From positions 186,001 through 250,000 of the forward strand of contig NZ_SJPM01000003.1 in the NCBI RefSeq assembly GCF_007859915.1: a stretch of 64,000 bases of DNA, given 5' to 3'. This document shows positions 49,501 through 58,583 of this stretch, piece after piece. The position numbers were made by a program, and so were the translations under genes. The first letter of the stretch is position 1; each line of letters begins with the position of its first letter. The notes under the pieces are model-generated. The model was not told where the DNA came from, did no database searches, and was given only the letters and a program-made list of their open reading frames with translations. Source of the stretch: Neorhodopirellula pilleata (GTDB lineage: Bacteria > Planctomycetota > Planctomycetia > Pirellulales > Pirellulaceae).

Positions 49501-50167
49501 CGATGAAGAGATCGCCAAGCTTCGTGCCCAGGTCCAAAACGTCGGATCGGTCAACATGGAAGCTTTGGAAGAACTCAACGAACTGCAAGTCCGCTACGAC
49601 GAATTGCACGGACAATATCAGGACTTGACCGCCGCCAAGGATTCCCTGCAACGCGTCATCGCCCGTATCAACGCCGATTCGCGTCGGTTGTTCTTGGATA
49701 CCCTCGAAGCGATCCGTCAAAACTTTCAAAAGCTGTATCGCAAGTCCTTCGGTGGCGGTCATGCCGACTTGGTACTCGAGGATTCCGACGACCCGCTCGA
49801 AGCCGGAGTCGAGATCGTCGCCACTCCGCCGGGCAAACCGAGCTTCAGCAATTCGTTGCTCTCGGGCGGTGAGAAAGCACTCACGGCGGTGGCATTGTTG
49901 ATGTCGATCTTCCAGTATCGTCCCAGCCCGTTCTGCGTACTCGATGAAGTCGATGCGCCCTTTGATGAAGCGAACATCGGCCGGTTCGTCACCGTGCTGA
50001 GCGAGTTCTTGGACCAATCCAAATTTGTCGTCGTCACCCATAGCAAGAAAACGATGACCGCCGCGACCACGCTTTACGGTGTCACGATGCAAGAATCGGG
50101 CGTGAGTAAACAGGTCTCGATCCGATTCGAAGACGTTAGTGAAGACGGCCAAATCAACGCGGCCTAA
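46589..50167 (+). CDS. smc: Chromosome partition protein SMC
   Basis: A 1192-residue ATPase that compacts and organises the chromosome. The Walker A motif GPNGSGKSN is at the N-terminus, followed by a long coiled coil, a hinge near residues 510-640 (VSGGVREIL, VAPLIDAALGPRTQYVIV) and a second coil. At the C-terminus the signature SGGEKALTAVALL precedes the Walker B CVLDEVDAPFD. The start is at the Met of MLKALELAGFKSF; the frame could extend upstream by 11 residues but the family begins here. No scpA or scpB is visible in this window. The next gene begins 8 bases after its stop. Confidence 0.95.
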   Translation: MLKALELAGFKSFADRTRFDFPDGITVVVGPNGSGKSNIVDAMKWVLGSQSAKSLRGKDMSDVIFKGSQTRGPAGAAEATIIFDNSGGQLPIDAQEVHVTRRVYRSGEGEYLINQQAVRLKDVKALIRGTGIGIDAYSLIEQGKVDRMLQANAKDRRAIFEEAAGISRFKAKKDEAERRLARVQQNLTRLGDIVDEVATRLKTLKSQAGKAERYRQASDRLKELRTVVAWTDWMTLDDELKSAEQNLATAIAHHEASETARDSLEEQRQAAEMRLQTIAEEAREVERTRGELSGEVARLQGRRESDQTTLGEQRRTLAGHYRRLRVTRTASGSATADLQKAIDELESIQAQAIDVAATKATITTQRDQLQTQVNAIQTRREELQREHLASVRRVAEHEANRQRVNQQIVGAQRAIAETLRNREAAEKNLAQAKLDHDEATIAVAKQVEQINEAAKLVEIADAKLAETRRVFERRREEIGSLKIRLQGITERAKVLAELQKRQEGVSGGVREILNLSDGELRKQLVGLVAECFNVDRQVAPLIDAALGPRTQYVIVRGEAIGQAIADGKIKIASRVGIIRLDELPSRRPGDRIRLDGLAGVIGRADRMVDCDESLQPLVKHLLGNTWLVDSLGTALGLRKLSGAGLRFVTASGDLLDNDGSSVVGPPGGETGLVSRRSELQAAQAEMSHYASQIASGEDELQRLSTEIDENAAERGRCEQTQRDLITRHAAAEAKQHHVAERLASRQAAMDELQTANAEHQETLDAARVQDQTLAEAIVKGKASIEQLEQQRHAVDDQLAAATSKLQSVQAEAMRVSVESARLEQQVESLTTAAEVARRDQTQREAAKQEIRDAMTHTRERMSELETRIVQADDRLAVLLIEMESFDATLRGLATRVDAERSASRSVQTQTQAAIKAVAAAAEAVAAITTARDAADLKKTTLAQRIAEDYGIDLQNDEPPEELAEIDDRSAVDEEIAKLRAQVQNVGSVNMEALEELNELQVRYDELHGQYQDLTAAKDSLQRVIARINADSRRLFLDTLEAIRQNFQKLYRKSFGGGHADLVLEDSDDPLEAGVEIVATPPGKPSFSNSLLSGGEKALTAVALLMSIFQYRPSPFCVLDEVDAPFDEANIGRFVTVLSEFLDQSKFVVVTHSKKTMTAATTLYGVTMQESGVSKQVSIRFEDVSEDGQINAA

Positions 50168-50175
50168 GCAGATTG

Positions 50176-53100
50176 ATGAAATCAAACAGCACGACAAACG
50201 ACACTCCCTTCATTGTAGCGGTCGGTGCTTCAGCGGGCGGACTGGATGCCTTCACGTCGTTTCTGGACTCGCTGGAACCTAACCTTGGGGTGGCGATCGT
50301 ATTCGTCCAGCATCTTGAGGCGAACTCCAAATCGCTGCTGGCATCTTTGCTGCGATCTCACACCACGATGGACGTGGTCGAGTTCGATCAGCCGATTCGT
50401 ATCCGGCCTGATACGATCTATCTTTGCCCTCCGCAAGGGTTGCTTGAAGCTCGAGATGGTTTCCTCGTACTCGTTGATGATGACGTTGATGGTACCGTCA
50501 ACGAACGCCGCAAGATCGCTCCGATTGACCACTTTTTTCACTCGATCGCGAGTCAGGAAGGGGAACGCGGCATCGGCATCATCCTTTCGGGTGCCGGCAG
50601 CGACGGAACGCTAGGCCTGAAATCGATCAGCGATCATGGCGGCATGACTTTCGCTCAGGACGCCGAATCGGCCAAGTTCGATTCGATGCCACGTAATGCG
50701 GCCACAACAGGCGTCGCCGATCACGTGATGCCGCCCGCAGCGATAGCCGAGGAACTCGTCAACTACGTCAAATACATGGACCATACGTCAGTCAAATTTC
50801 GAGGCAAGTCATTGACCGAAAGCATCGAACAGGCGATCCCCGAAATCGCCGAGCGTTTGCTGCGGGAAACCAACCATAACTTCCAACACTACAAACCCAC
50901 CACGTTGGGACGTCGCATCCAACGTCGGATGCAAGTGCTCAAGATCGCTCGGGTGTCTGATTATGTCGATCGAATCGATGAGGATCCGGACGAAGCTAGT
51001 AACCTTTTTCGAGAGTTGTTGATCGGCGTGACGGCGTTCTTTCGCGACCCCGACGCGTTCGCGAGACTGGCCAATGAAGTCATTCCCAAGATTTTTGAAA
51101 ATAGAACAGGCGACGATGTCGTACGGATTTGGGTCCCCGGTTGCGCTACCGGAGAAGAAGCCTATTCGATTGCGATCTTGTGCCAAGAGTTCTTGGGCGA
51201 ACGTGAGCAATCCTTTCAAGTTTTCGCCAGCGACATCGACGAACGTGCGTTGGGCACCGCACGTCAGGGCGTCTACCCGATCGGAATCGTCGACAACGTT
51301 TCCGAAGAACGACTCAAACGGTTCTTCATCAAGAAGGGCAAGCGATATCACGTTGTGAAAGAAATTCGAGAGCGGGTTCTGTTTTCGCCGCATAACTTGA
51401 TCAGCGATCCGCCGTTTTCACGCCAGGATCTGATTTCGTGTCGCAACCTGCTGATCTACCTCGGACCTCACCTGCAAAAGAAACTGATTCCGCTGTTTCA
51501 TTATGCCCTACGTCCCAATGGATATTTATTCTTGGGTCCCAGCGAAAGCATGTCGTCTCACGGTGAACTGTTCCGCAACATCGACACCAAGCATCGCATC
51601 AGCCAACGCAAAGGAACATCGATCGGCCGATCCTCCCAGGTATCTTTTCGCAGCGACGTTGGTGGATTCACTCGTTCACCGGGGACATCCCCTCTGGACG
51701 ACGATAAAACGGATATCGTTCAGATCATGCAGCGGATCATCTTGGACGAGTTCGCGCCCAAGTCGATCGTCATCGATGAAGACGGCCAGGTGATCTGCAC
51801 GTCCGGTGAAACGAACAAGTACCTTTCGACCGGCGAAGGCGCTTTCCGGAATAATGTTGTCAAGATGGCTCGCCGCGAGCTGCGGATCGGCCTGCGGGCC
51901 GCCTTCGCGGAAGCCAAATCGAAACGCCGCCGTGTCACCCATGAAAACCTCTCTGTCCAAACCGACGATGGCAAACAACGTGTTCGGTTGACGGTGCAGC
52001 CCATGATGCGATTGGGTGAGGAAAGCGGGTTGTTTTTGGTCGTCTTCCACGACGTCGGATTGCCTATCCCGATCGGGGATGATCGTCTGCATGACGACAA
52101 TGAAGCGGAAGCATCCAAAGCCTTGGTGACGTCGACGACCAAGTACGAAACCATGATCGAACATCTCGAACGAGAACTCGCCACCACGCGAGATGATCTA
52201 GAACGGTTGATGCAAGAAATGGAAACGGCCAACGAGGAGTTGAAGTCGTCCAACGAAGAACTGCTGTCGATGAACGAGGAGTTGCAATCGGCCAACGAAG
52301 AACTCGAAACGTCCAAAGAGGAAATCCGAGCGACCGGTGAAGCGGTTGCCCAGGCACACGCCGACCTGGAAAACTTACTTCGCAGCACGGAGATCGCCAC
52401 CGTGTTTTTGGACGACGACCTCAACATCCGCAGCTTCACGCCCGCGATCGCGGATATCTATTCGTTGATCCCGACCGACATCGGACGACCGCTGCAGCGG
52501 TTTGTGCCCGAAGTCGATGACATGCCGCCGTTGCCGTCCCCACAATCGATTCGCGACGGCGATGCGATCGAACACACCGTTCTCGCACGATCGGGTAAGT
52601 CGTACATCCGCCGCGTGTTGCCCTATCAATCGCACACTGGTAAATCCGAAGGCATCGTAGTCACGTTCACCGACGTGTCGCAAATTCGTGAAAGCCAAGA
52701 GCTGTTCGAACTGCTCGTCGACGCCTCCGCTCAAATCGTTTGGATCACAAACGCCGAAGGCGTCGTGGATAGTGATTCGCCGAGTTGGAGGGCATTCACC
52801 GGACAAACCTACGAACAATGGAAAGGGCACGGCTGGCTCGATGCGATTCATCCCGATGACCGCGAGCCGACGATGACCGCTTGGTCGAACGTCCTGGAAA
52901 CCGGACAACGGATGTTGCTGGACTATCGATTGCGTCACCATAGTGGCGAGTATCGATGGACGCGAGTCCGAGCGGTCGCCCAACGCAATGTCGACGGGTC
53001 GATCAAACGTTGGGTCGGGATGAACACCGACATCGACGACCAAAAACGCGCCGAGAAAGCATTGATCGAATCCAAAGATCAACTGCGAATCGGAGTCGCA

Positions 53101-56100
53101 GTCGCGAGCCTGGGTTTGGGCCGCGTCGACTATCAAACCGACACGATCGAGTTGACCGCCCAAGCCGCCCAAATCTACGGTCTCGGCGACACCGAAATGA
53201 ACATCAACCGCCGACAATTGCATTCGATTTTTCATCCGGATGATCGTGATTACATCCACCATCAAATCGAGGCCTGTTTGGATCCCGATGGTGACGGCTT
53301 GTGCGATCTGGACCACCGAATCGTTCTGCCCGATGGGAAAGTCCGGTGGATCAGTGCGAGGAAACAGGTTTACTTCGATCGTTCGGCGCAGCCCGCCATG
53401 CCGACTCACGCGACATTGGTCACCAAAGACATCACTTACCGCAAAACGTCGGAGTTGGAACTGGCAGATCGGGAAGCACATCTACGCCGTGTGCTCGACA
53501 ACACCATCGCGTTCATCGGTGTTTTAGAAACCGATGGCACCCTGCGTGAAGCCAACGCGCCGGCCCTCGATGCCGCCGATTTGAAACGTGACGAAGTCGT
53601 CGGGGAAAAATTCTGGGATTTGTACTGGTGGAGTTTCTCGCCCCGAGTGCAATCGCAGCTTCAAGCATGCGTCCGCCGTGCCGCCGAAGGCGAATCGGTG
53701 AGACAAGATTTACCTTACCGGTCCGCCGGCGGTAACATACGCATTCTGGACTTCATGCTCAACCCGGTCCGAGACTCCACGGGTAATGTCACCCACCTGA
53801 TCCCCTCGGCCATCGACATTCATGATCGTCGACAAATGCAAACCGAACTGGCTGATGCGAAAGCGAGACTCGAACTCTCGCTCGAAGTATCCGGCGTGGC
53901 GACGTGGAATTGGAACATGGAAACGGACGACCTGATTTCCAACCCGGCACTCAACCGGATGTTCGGTTTCGATCCCAACGAAAACCTCCTCCTGGAAGAT
54001 TTCCTCTCGCAAATGGATGAGCCGGTGCGAAAGCGAGTCATCGCCGCCATCGAAGACGCGGCAGAAAACGGCGGCACCTACGACGAAGAGTACCCCATCC
54101 GGCTAAAAAATGGTGAAATCCGTCACGTCCGCGCTGTCGGCAAGGTGCATAAGCCACGCGAAATTTCTAATCGCGACGAGATTCATCAAGCGAGCGACCT
54201 TCAACCACCACAGTTCTACGGGGTGGTTTTGGATGTTACCGATCGCAAGGAGCGAGAAATGGAGACCGCCCGACGCGAAGCCAATTTACGTCGCGTTATC
54301 AACAATCAACTCGGTCTAGTCGGTGTCATCGACCGACAAGGGATTCTATTGGAGGTCGATGATCGGTCACTTGCGATCGCAAAAACACGACGTGAAGACG
54401 TCATCGGTTTTCACTTTGCCGACGCTCCATGGTGGAACTACGACCCGGCCGTCGCTCAGCGGATGCGTGAGTCGATGCAACGAGCAGTCGCCGGCGAAGT
54501 GGTTCGATACGACGTGTCATTGTTTTCCCATACCGATGAAGGCGTCATGATCGACTTCATGATCGCACCCGTGTTCGATGAACAGGGCAACGTCGAATAC
54601 CTCATCCCGTCGGGTGTGGACATTCGCGAGCGGGTCAAGATGGAACAAGAGCAACGCTCGGTGACCCGACGACTGGAGATGGCACTTCGGGCCGGCGGCA
54701 TGGCGGCTTGGGAATGGACACCGACTAAGAGCATCTGGATGCCCGAACTGTATGACCTTTTGGGGATCGACCGAACCGAAGAAGCTTCGACCGATCGGTT
54801 CTTCTCGTTGGTTCATCCCGACGACATCGACAAGCTCAAACGAGCTTGGAATGCGGCGATCGAACAGTCCGATCTTTACGACGCCGAGTTTCGGATCTTT
54901 CGTCCCGACGGCGAAGTACGTTGGATCAATGGTCTGGGCGAAGTCGTTCGTGACCAAGAGGGGCGGGTGGTGCGCATGTATGGTGTCAATTGGGATTCCA
55001 CCCATGAGCACTTACACGCCGAAGCGTTGCGTCAAAGCGAGCGCCAAGCACAATTGGCCAACGCATCCAAGAGCGAATTTCTTGCCAACATGTCCCATGA
55101 AATCCGCACCCCGATGACCGCCATCCTAGGCTATGCGGACTTGTTGCGAGAATACGTGAAAGATGAGGATGCGACCAAGTATCTCAACACCATTCGTCGC
55201 AACGGTGATTATCTGCTCGACATCATCAACGACATCTTGGACTTGTCCAAAATCGAAGCCGGTAAGTTTGAGATCGATCGGGAGCGATTCGAACCTCGCC
55301 GGGTCATCGAAGACGTTCACAGCATCATGGGAGTGCGAGCCACTGAAAGCAATTTGGAATTAACCATTCAGTACGACGGTAAACTACCGCGAATGATCGA
55401 AGCGGACGCCAAACGCTTGAAACAGATCTTGATTAATTTGGTCGGCAACGCGATCAAATTCACTCGCAAGGGCCGCGTCAATATCCGAGTTCATTACCAC
55501 GACGGCATGTTGCATTTTGACGTCATTGATACCGGCATCGGAATGTCCGAAGAACAACAGCAACGTTTGTTTCAGCCGTTCTCGCAGGGCGATGCGAGTG
55601 TCACGCGGACCTTCGGCGGTACCGGTTTGGGACTGGCGATTAGCCGCCGACTCGCCGAGATGCTCGGCGGAAGGATCTTGGTCAGCAGCACCGAAAACGT
55701 CGGCAGCACGTTCACCGTCAGCATCGCGACCGGAAACATCGACGAGGAAACTTTGATTGAGTATATAGCCGAGCCCTTGCCCGCGCTATCTGAAGCACCC
55801 CCGGCGGGCTCTCCAGTCGATCGATTGAATTGCCACGTTTTGATCGTCGACGATCGCAGAGACATTCGCTTTCTGAGCAAACGAATCTTGAACCAGGCCG
55901 GCGCAAGCGTCGACGAATGCGAAGACGGACAATTGGCCGTCGAATACATCGCCGATTGTCTGGGTCAACCCAACTGCCCAGACCTTGTGATTTTGGACAT
56001 GCAAATGCCGAACTTGGACGGCTACCAAACCGCAAGAAAACTGCGAGACCTTGGTTACACCGCACCAATCATCGCGTTGACCGCCGACGCGATGCAGGGC

Positions 56101-56208
56101 GACATGAGCAAATGCTTGGAGTCAGGTTGTAACGATTACTTGAGCAAACCGATCGACAAACGCGTGATGCTCCAAAAAGTCTTTGAAATGCTGGGACAAT
56201 TCCCCTGA
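50176..56208 (+). CDS. CheB-CheR-multiPAS hybrid histidine kinase
   Basis: A 2010-residue fusion. The CheB methylesterase domain has the full triad Ser19 (VGASAGG), His46 and Asp143 (GSDGTLGL). The CheR methyltransferase is at about 205-480 (VPGCATGEEAYSIA). A Glu-rich coiled coil near 660-720 and about seven PAS segments follow, the last four of which look like a duplicated pair. The kinase has the phospho-His 1641 (SHEIRTPM), an N box (NLVGNAIKFTRKG) and G box (GTGLGLAIS). The receiver has Asp1941 (LVILDMQMP). CheB-CheR fusions control signalling, often in sensing or in surface behaviour. ATG 50176 is used, one codon after an in-frame TTG. Confidence 0.93.
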   Translation: MKSNSTTNDTPFIVAVGASAGGLDAFTSFLDSLEPNLGVAIVFVQHLEANSKSLLASLLRSHTTMDVVEFDQPIRIRPDTIYLCPPQGLLEARDGFLVLVDDDVDGTVNERRKIAPIDHFFHSIASQEGERGIGIILSGAGSDGTLGLKSISDHGGMTFAQDAESAKFDSMPRNAATTGVADHVMPPAAIAEELVNYVKYMDHTSVKFRGKSLTESIEQAIPEIAERLLRETNHNFQHYKPTTLGRRIQRRMQVLKIARVSDYVDRIDEDPDEASNLFRELLIGVTAFFRDPDAFARLANEVIPKIFENRTGDDVVRIWVPGCATGEEAYSIAILCQEFLGEREQSFQVFASDIDERALGTARQGVYPIGIVDNVSEERLKRFFIKKGKRYHVVKEIRERVLFSPHNLISDPPFSRQDLISCRNLLIYLGPHLQKKLIPLFHYALRPNGYLFLGPSESMSSHGELFRNIDTKHRISQRKGTSIGRSSQVSFRSDVGGFTRSPGTSPLDDDKTDIVQIMQRIILDEFAPKSIVIDEDGQVICTSGETNKYLSTGEGAFRNNVVKMARRELRIGLRAAFAEAKSKRRRVTHENLSVQTDDGKQRVRLTVQPMMRLGEESGLFLVVFHDVGLPIPIGDDRLHDDNEAEASKALVTSTTKYETMIEHLERELATTRDDLERLMQEMETANEELKSSNEELLSMNEELQSANEELETSKEEIRATGEAVAQAHADLENLLRSTEIATVFLDDDLNIRSFTPAIADIYSLIPTDIGRPLQRFVPEVDDMPPLPSPQSIRDGDAIEHTVLARSGKSYIRRVLPYQSHTGKSEGIVVTFTDVSQIRESQELFELLVDASAQIVWITNAEGVVDSDSPSWRAFTGQTYEQWKGHGWLDAIHPDDREPTMTAWSNVLETGQRMLLDYRLRHHSGEYRWTRVRAVAQRNVDGSIKRWVGMNTDIDDQKRAEKALIESKDQLRIGVAVASLGLGRVDYQTDTIELTAQAAQIYGLGDTEMNINRRQLHSIFHPDDRDYIHHQIEACLDPDGDGLCDLDHRIVLPDGKVRWISARKQVYFDRSAQPAMPTHATLVTKDITYRKTSELELADREAHLRRVLDNTIAFIGVLETDGTLREANAPALDAADLKRDEVVGEKFWDLYWWSFSPRVQSQLQACVRRAAEGESVRQDLPYRSAGGNIRILDFMLNPVRDSTGNVTHLIPSAIDIHDRRQMQTELADAKARLELSLEVSGVATWNWNMETDDLISNPALNRMFGFDPNENLLLEDFLSQMDEPVRKRVIAAIEDAAENGGTYDEEYPIRLKNGEIRHVRAVGKVHKPREISNRDEIHQASDLQPPQFYGVVLDVTDRKEREMETARREANLRRVINNQLGLVGVIDRQGILLEVDDRSLAIAKTRREDVIGFHFADAPWWNYDPAVAQRMRESMQRAVAGEVVRYDVSLFSHTDEGVMIDFMIAPVFDEQGNVEYLIPSGVDIRERVKMEQEQRSVTRRLEMALRAGGMAAWEWTPTKSIWMPELYDLLGIDRTEEASTDRFFSLVHPDDIDKLKRAWNAAIEQSDLYDAEFRIFRPDGEVRWINGLGEVVRDQEGRVVRMYGVNWDSTHEHLHAEALRQSERQAQLANASKSEFLANMSHEIRTPMTAILGYADLLREYVKDEDATKYLNTIRRNGDYLLDIINDILDLSKIEAGKFEIDRERFEPRRVIEDVHSIMGVRATESNLELTIQYDGKLPRMIEADAKRLKQILINLVGNAIKFTRKGRVNIRVHYHDGMLHFDVIDTGIGMSEEQQQRLFQPFSQGDASVTRTFGGTGLGLAISRRLAEMLGGRILVSSTENVGSTFTVSIATGNIDEETLIEYIAEPLPALSEAPPAGSPVDRLNCHVLIVDDRRDIRFLSKRILNQAGASVDECEDGQLAVEYIADCLGQPNCPDLVILDMQMPNLDGYQTARKLRDLGYTAPIIALTADAMQGDMSKCLESGCNDYLSKPIDKRVMLQKVFEMLGQFP

Positions 56209-56347
56209 ATTCCGCCAACCAAACATCCGTGGATCGTCCGGGACGAGTTAAGTGGGCTTTTCCAATGCGGTTGAAACTGGGATAAGCCAATTCCCGACGC
56301 CCAACCGCCTTCGCTTCTTTCCGCTATCGATTCTCCCGCTGCGGCTC

Positions 56348-57457
56348 ATGATGATGGATCAACCTCTCGCTTCTTCCGACTGCCTGACGGAACCCCCTTC
56401 GATCGTTTCCGAGCTGCAGGGTGATCATCAAGATCCGCCGATCAACGGAACGAACTCCCCGCCGGTCGCAGCTGCAATGGGCGTCGTCTACCAACCGATC
56501 GCGGACGAACTTCGATCGGTTGATGCTCGCTTGCACCTCGAGTTGCAGTCACGATACGAAGCCTTACGCCCCGTGTTGCAGCACGGAACCCAGCTCGGCG
56601 GCAAGCGATTGCGTCCGGCTTTGCTCCTGCTCTCCGGCATCGCATGCGATCCCGCTCGCCGGTCTACCAATCTGACCGATGACCACATCGTGATGGCGAG
56701 CGTCGTTGAAATGGTCCACACCGCGACCCTGATTCATGACGACGTGCTCGACAAAGCCAGTACGCGACGACATGTCCCCACTATTAACGCGAGATGGAAC
56801 GACGACACGAGTATCTTGTTGGGCGATTATCTGTTCGCTCAAAGCTTTTATCTCGCCGCAACACTGCCCTCGACTTTGGCGTGTCGGTGGGTCGGACAAG
56901 CCGCTCAAGCCGTCTGCGAAGGTGAGTTGCGCCAAGTCCTCGGACGGGATTGGTTGGACATCGATGAAGAAACCTATCTCGACATGATCCGCGGCAAAAC
57001 CGCCGAGTTAACCCGCGTCTCGTGTCAGCTCGGGGCTCAACTCAGTGGTGCCGACCAAGTGACCGTTGAGGCGTTCGGCAAGTACGGCAACGATCTGGGG
57101 ATCGCATTCCAAATCGCCGACGATTTTTTGGATCTCTGGGGCGACGATGCCGAGATCGGCAAAACGCTCGGCACCGATCTCCAACAGGGCAAGATCACAC
57201 TCCCTTTGATCCGTTTGCTGCGGCATGATGACCCGAAGATCGCTCACAAAGCGATCGAGGCATTGCGAGCCAAGCCCGCCGAGCGTTTGGAACGAATTCG
57301 TCCACTGCTGCGAGACAGCGACGCAGCCGAATACACCCGCGAGGTCGCTAACCGGTACCGATGCGACGCGATCGCTGCGATCGACCACCTGACCCCGTCG
57401 GCCGCCCTTCGCTCGCTGATGATGATCGCGGATTTCTCAGTTGATCGACGTTTCTAG
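56348..57457 (+). CDS. Polyprenyl diphosphate synthase
   Basis: A 369-residue trans-isoprenyl diphosphate synthase. The first aspartate-rich motif is in LIHDDVLDKAS and the second in IADDFLDLWGDD; GGKRLRPALLLL and the QGKITLPLI segment near 285 are also family-typical. The product is probably a long-chain (C35-C50) prenyl diphosphate for quinone side chains. The chain length cannot be read with certainty. I use the first of three consecutive ATGs (56348); the frame could start at a GTG 32 codons upstream. Its TAG stop is followed at once by a palindromic repeat. Confidence 0.9.
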   Translation: MMMDQPLASSDCLTEPPSIVSELQGDHQDPPINGTNSPPVAAAMGVVYQPIADELRSVDARLHLELQSRYEALRPVLQHGTQLGGKRLRPALLLLSGIACDPARRSTNLTDDHIVMASVVEMVHTATLIHDDVLDKASTRRHVPTINARWNDDTSILLGDYLFAQSFYLAATLPSTLACRWVGQAAQAVCEGELRQVLGRDWLDIDEETYLDMIRGKTAELTRVSCQLGAQLSGADQVTVEAFGKYGNDLGIAFQIADDFLDLWGDDAEIGKTLGTDLQQGKITLPLIRLLRHDDPKIAHKAIEALRAKPAERLERIRPLLRDSDAAEYTREVANRYRCDAIAAIDHLTPSAALRSLMMIADFSVDRRF

Positions 57458-57585
57458 GCGGGCCGTTGATTTAGTTTGCATCGTAACCCGAAGCGTGAGC
57501 GAGGGATACATACAAAGGACTTAATGGTGATGAATCCCTTGCTAACGCTTCGGATTACGATTAAGTCAACACGCCGTTAGCGGCA
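57458..57585. repeat. Palindromic repeat element of a second family
   Basis: Arms at 57482-57507 and 57534-57559 pair in 23 of 26 positions (start CGTAACCCGAAGCG, end CGCTTCGGATTACG). The left part is nearly identical to 18189-18240. Outer partial complement GTTGATTTA / TTAAGTCAAC extends it. It directly follows the stop of the prenyl synthase gene. Confidence 0.8.
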
Positions 57586-57599
57586 GGCCTAGTGGTCAT

Positions 57600-57639
57600 T
57601 ACCGCTCAATCGACTTTTTAGAATCTTGATTGAGCGGTA
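57600..57639. terminator. 12-bp perfect inverted repeat, possible terminator
   Basis: TACCGCTCAATC (57600-57611) and GATTGAGCGGTA (57628-57639) form a 12-bp stem with a 16-base loop. It lies between the convergent prenyl synthase and cyclophilin genes. No clear U-run follows, so it may be a terminator or simply another short palindrome. Confidence 0.4.
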
Positions 57640-57743
57640 TGGGTCTAACAGCCGTCGGCCCGTTTTAAGCCAGCATTCGTGATTGAACCGTCACCTTCCG
57701 AGCGTCGCCACCGAAAAATGAAACCCGGATCAGTTTCGGTGGG

Positions 57744-58349
57744 CTACTTCAGCTCGCCGGCTTCGGTGATCTTGATCGCCGCTCGCGGCCGGCCACTTCC
57801 GCTGCCGTTGGCTTCAACTTTCTTGACCACATCCATGCCCTCGAGCACGCGACCGAAAACGACGTGACGGCCGTTCAGGTGGGGCGTCGCGACGGTCGTG
57901 ATGAAGAACTGCGAGCCGTTGGTGTTCGGTCCCGCGTTGGCCATGCTTAGCAATCCAGCACCCGTGTGGTCATACTTGAAATTTTCGTCGGCAAACTTCA
58001 TCCCGTAAATGCTTTCACCACCGGTGCCATCACCACGCGTAAAATCGCCGCCTTGAAGCATGAATTGAGGAATCACGCGGTGAAAGTAGCTGCCTTCGTA
58101 ATCCAGCGGCATTCCCGATTTGCCTTCGCCTTTTTCGCCCGTGCTGAGTGCCCGGAAATTTTCGACGGTCTTGGGCACGTCTTTGCCGAACAAGCCCATC
58201 ACGATGCGGCCAGCGGGCTCGCCACCGATCGCGACATCGAAATAGACCTTATTGGTGACTTCAGCGGCCATCGGATCGGCAGCCGAAGCCGATCGAGTTG
58301 CCAAACATGCCAATGCGGCGACGGTGAACAGGAAAGTGCGGTAAGCCAT
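57744..58349 (-). CDS. Exported cyclophilin-type peptidyl-prolyl isomerase
   Basis: A 201-residue protein with a signal peptide ([20 protein letters not shown], cleaved near ASA). The cyclophilin fold is clear: the catalytic Arg in [15 protein letters not shown], the GTGGESIYG segment, and [16 protein letters not shown]. The position that is Trp in human cyclophilin A is His here ([11 protein letters not shown]). It should assist folding of secreted proteins. The start at 58349 is chosen from the signal peptide; the longer frame adds 50 residues of poor sequence. Confidence 0.93.
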   Translation of the reverse strand: MAYRTFLFTVAALACLATRSASAADPMAAEVTNKVYFDVAIGGEPAGRIVMGLFGKDVPKTVENFRALSTGEKGEGKSGMPLDYEGSYFHRVIPQFMLQGGDFTRGDGTGGESIYGMKFADENFKYDHTGAGLLSMANAGPNTNGSQFFITTVATPHLNGRHVVFGRVLEGMDVVKKVEANGSGSGRPRAAIKITEAGELK

Positions 58350-58541
58350 CTGTGAATTCAACTCCGAAAGGGGGCAAAGCGGGGATCGTCCCGAAAACGA
58401 GGTGGTATTGAAGCAGAATTGCGTCCACAACTCCAACCCAACTGGACCGATTACGTCGACCAGGTAGCTTTGGTTTTCGTTTCCGACAGGCGTCGCCATG
58501 CATGAATCGAACCGATAGGGTGTTGGATTCGAATAGTTGCT

Positions 58542-58567
58542 CTAATATTTCGTCAAGATTGAATTTT
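58542..58567. repeat. Solo MITE-terminus-like sequence upstream of the MoxR gene
   Basis: CTAATATTTCGTCAAGATTG (58542-58561, extending to 58567) matches the terminus at 18105-18130 in 22 of 26 positions. The rest of the element is not visible next to it. It may be a remnant or a chance match. Confidence 0.45.
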
Positions 58568-58583
58568 CACCCGCCGGATTGCC

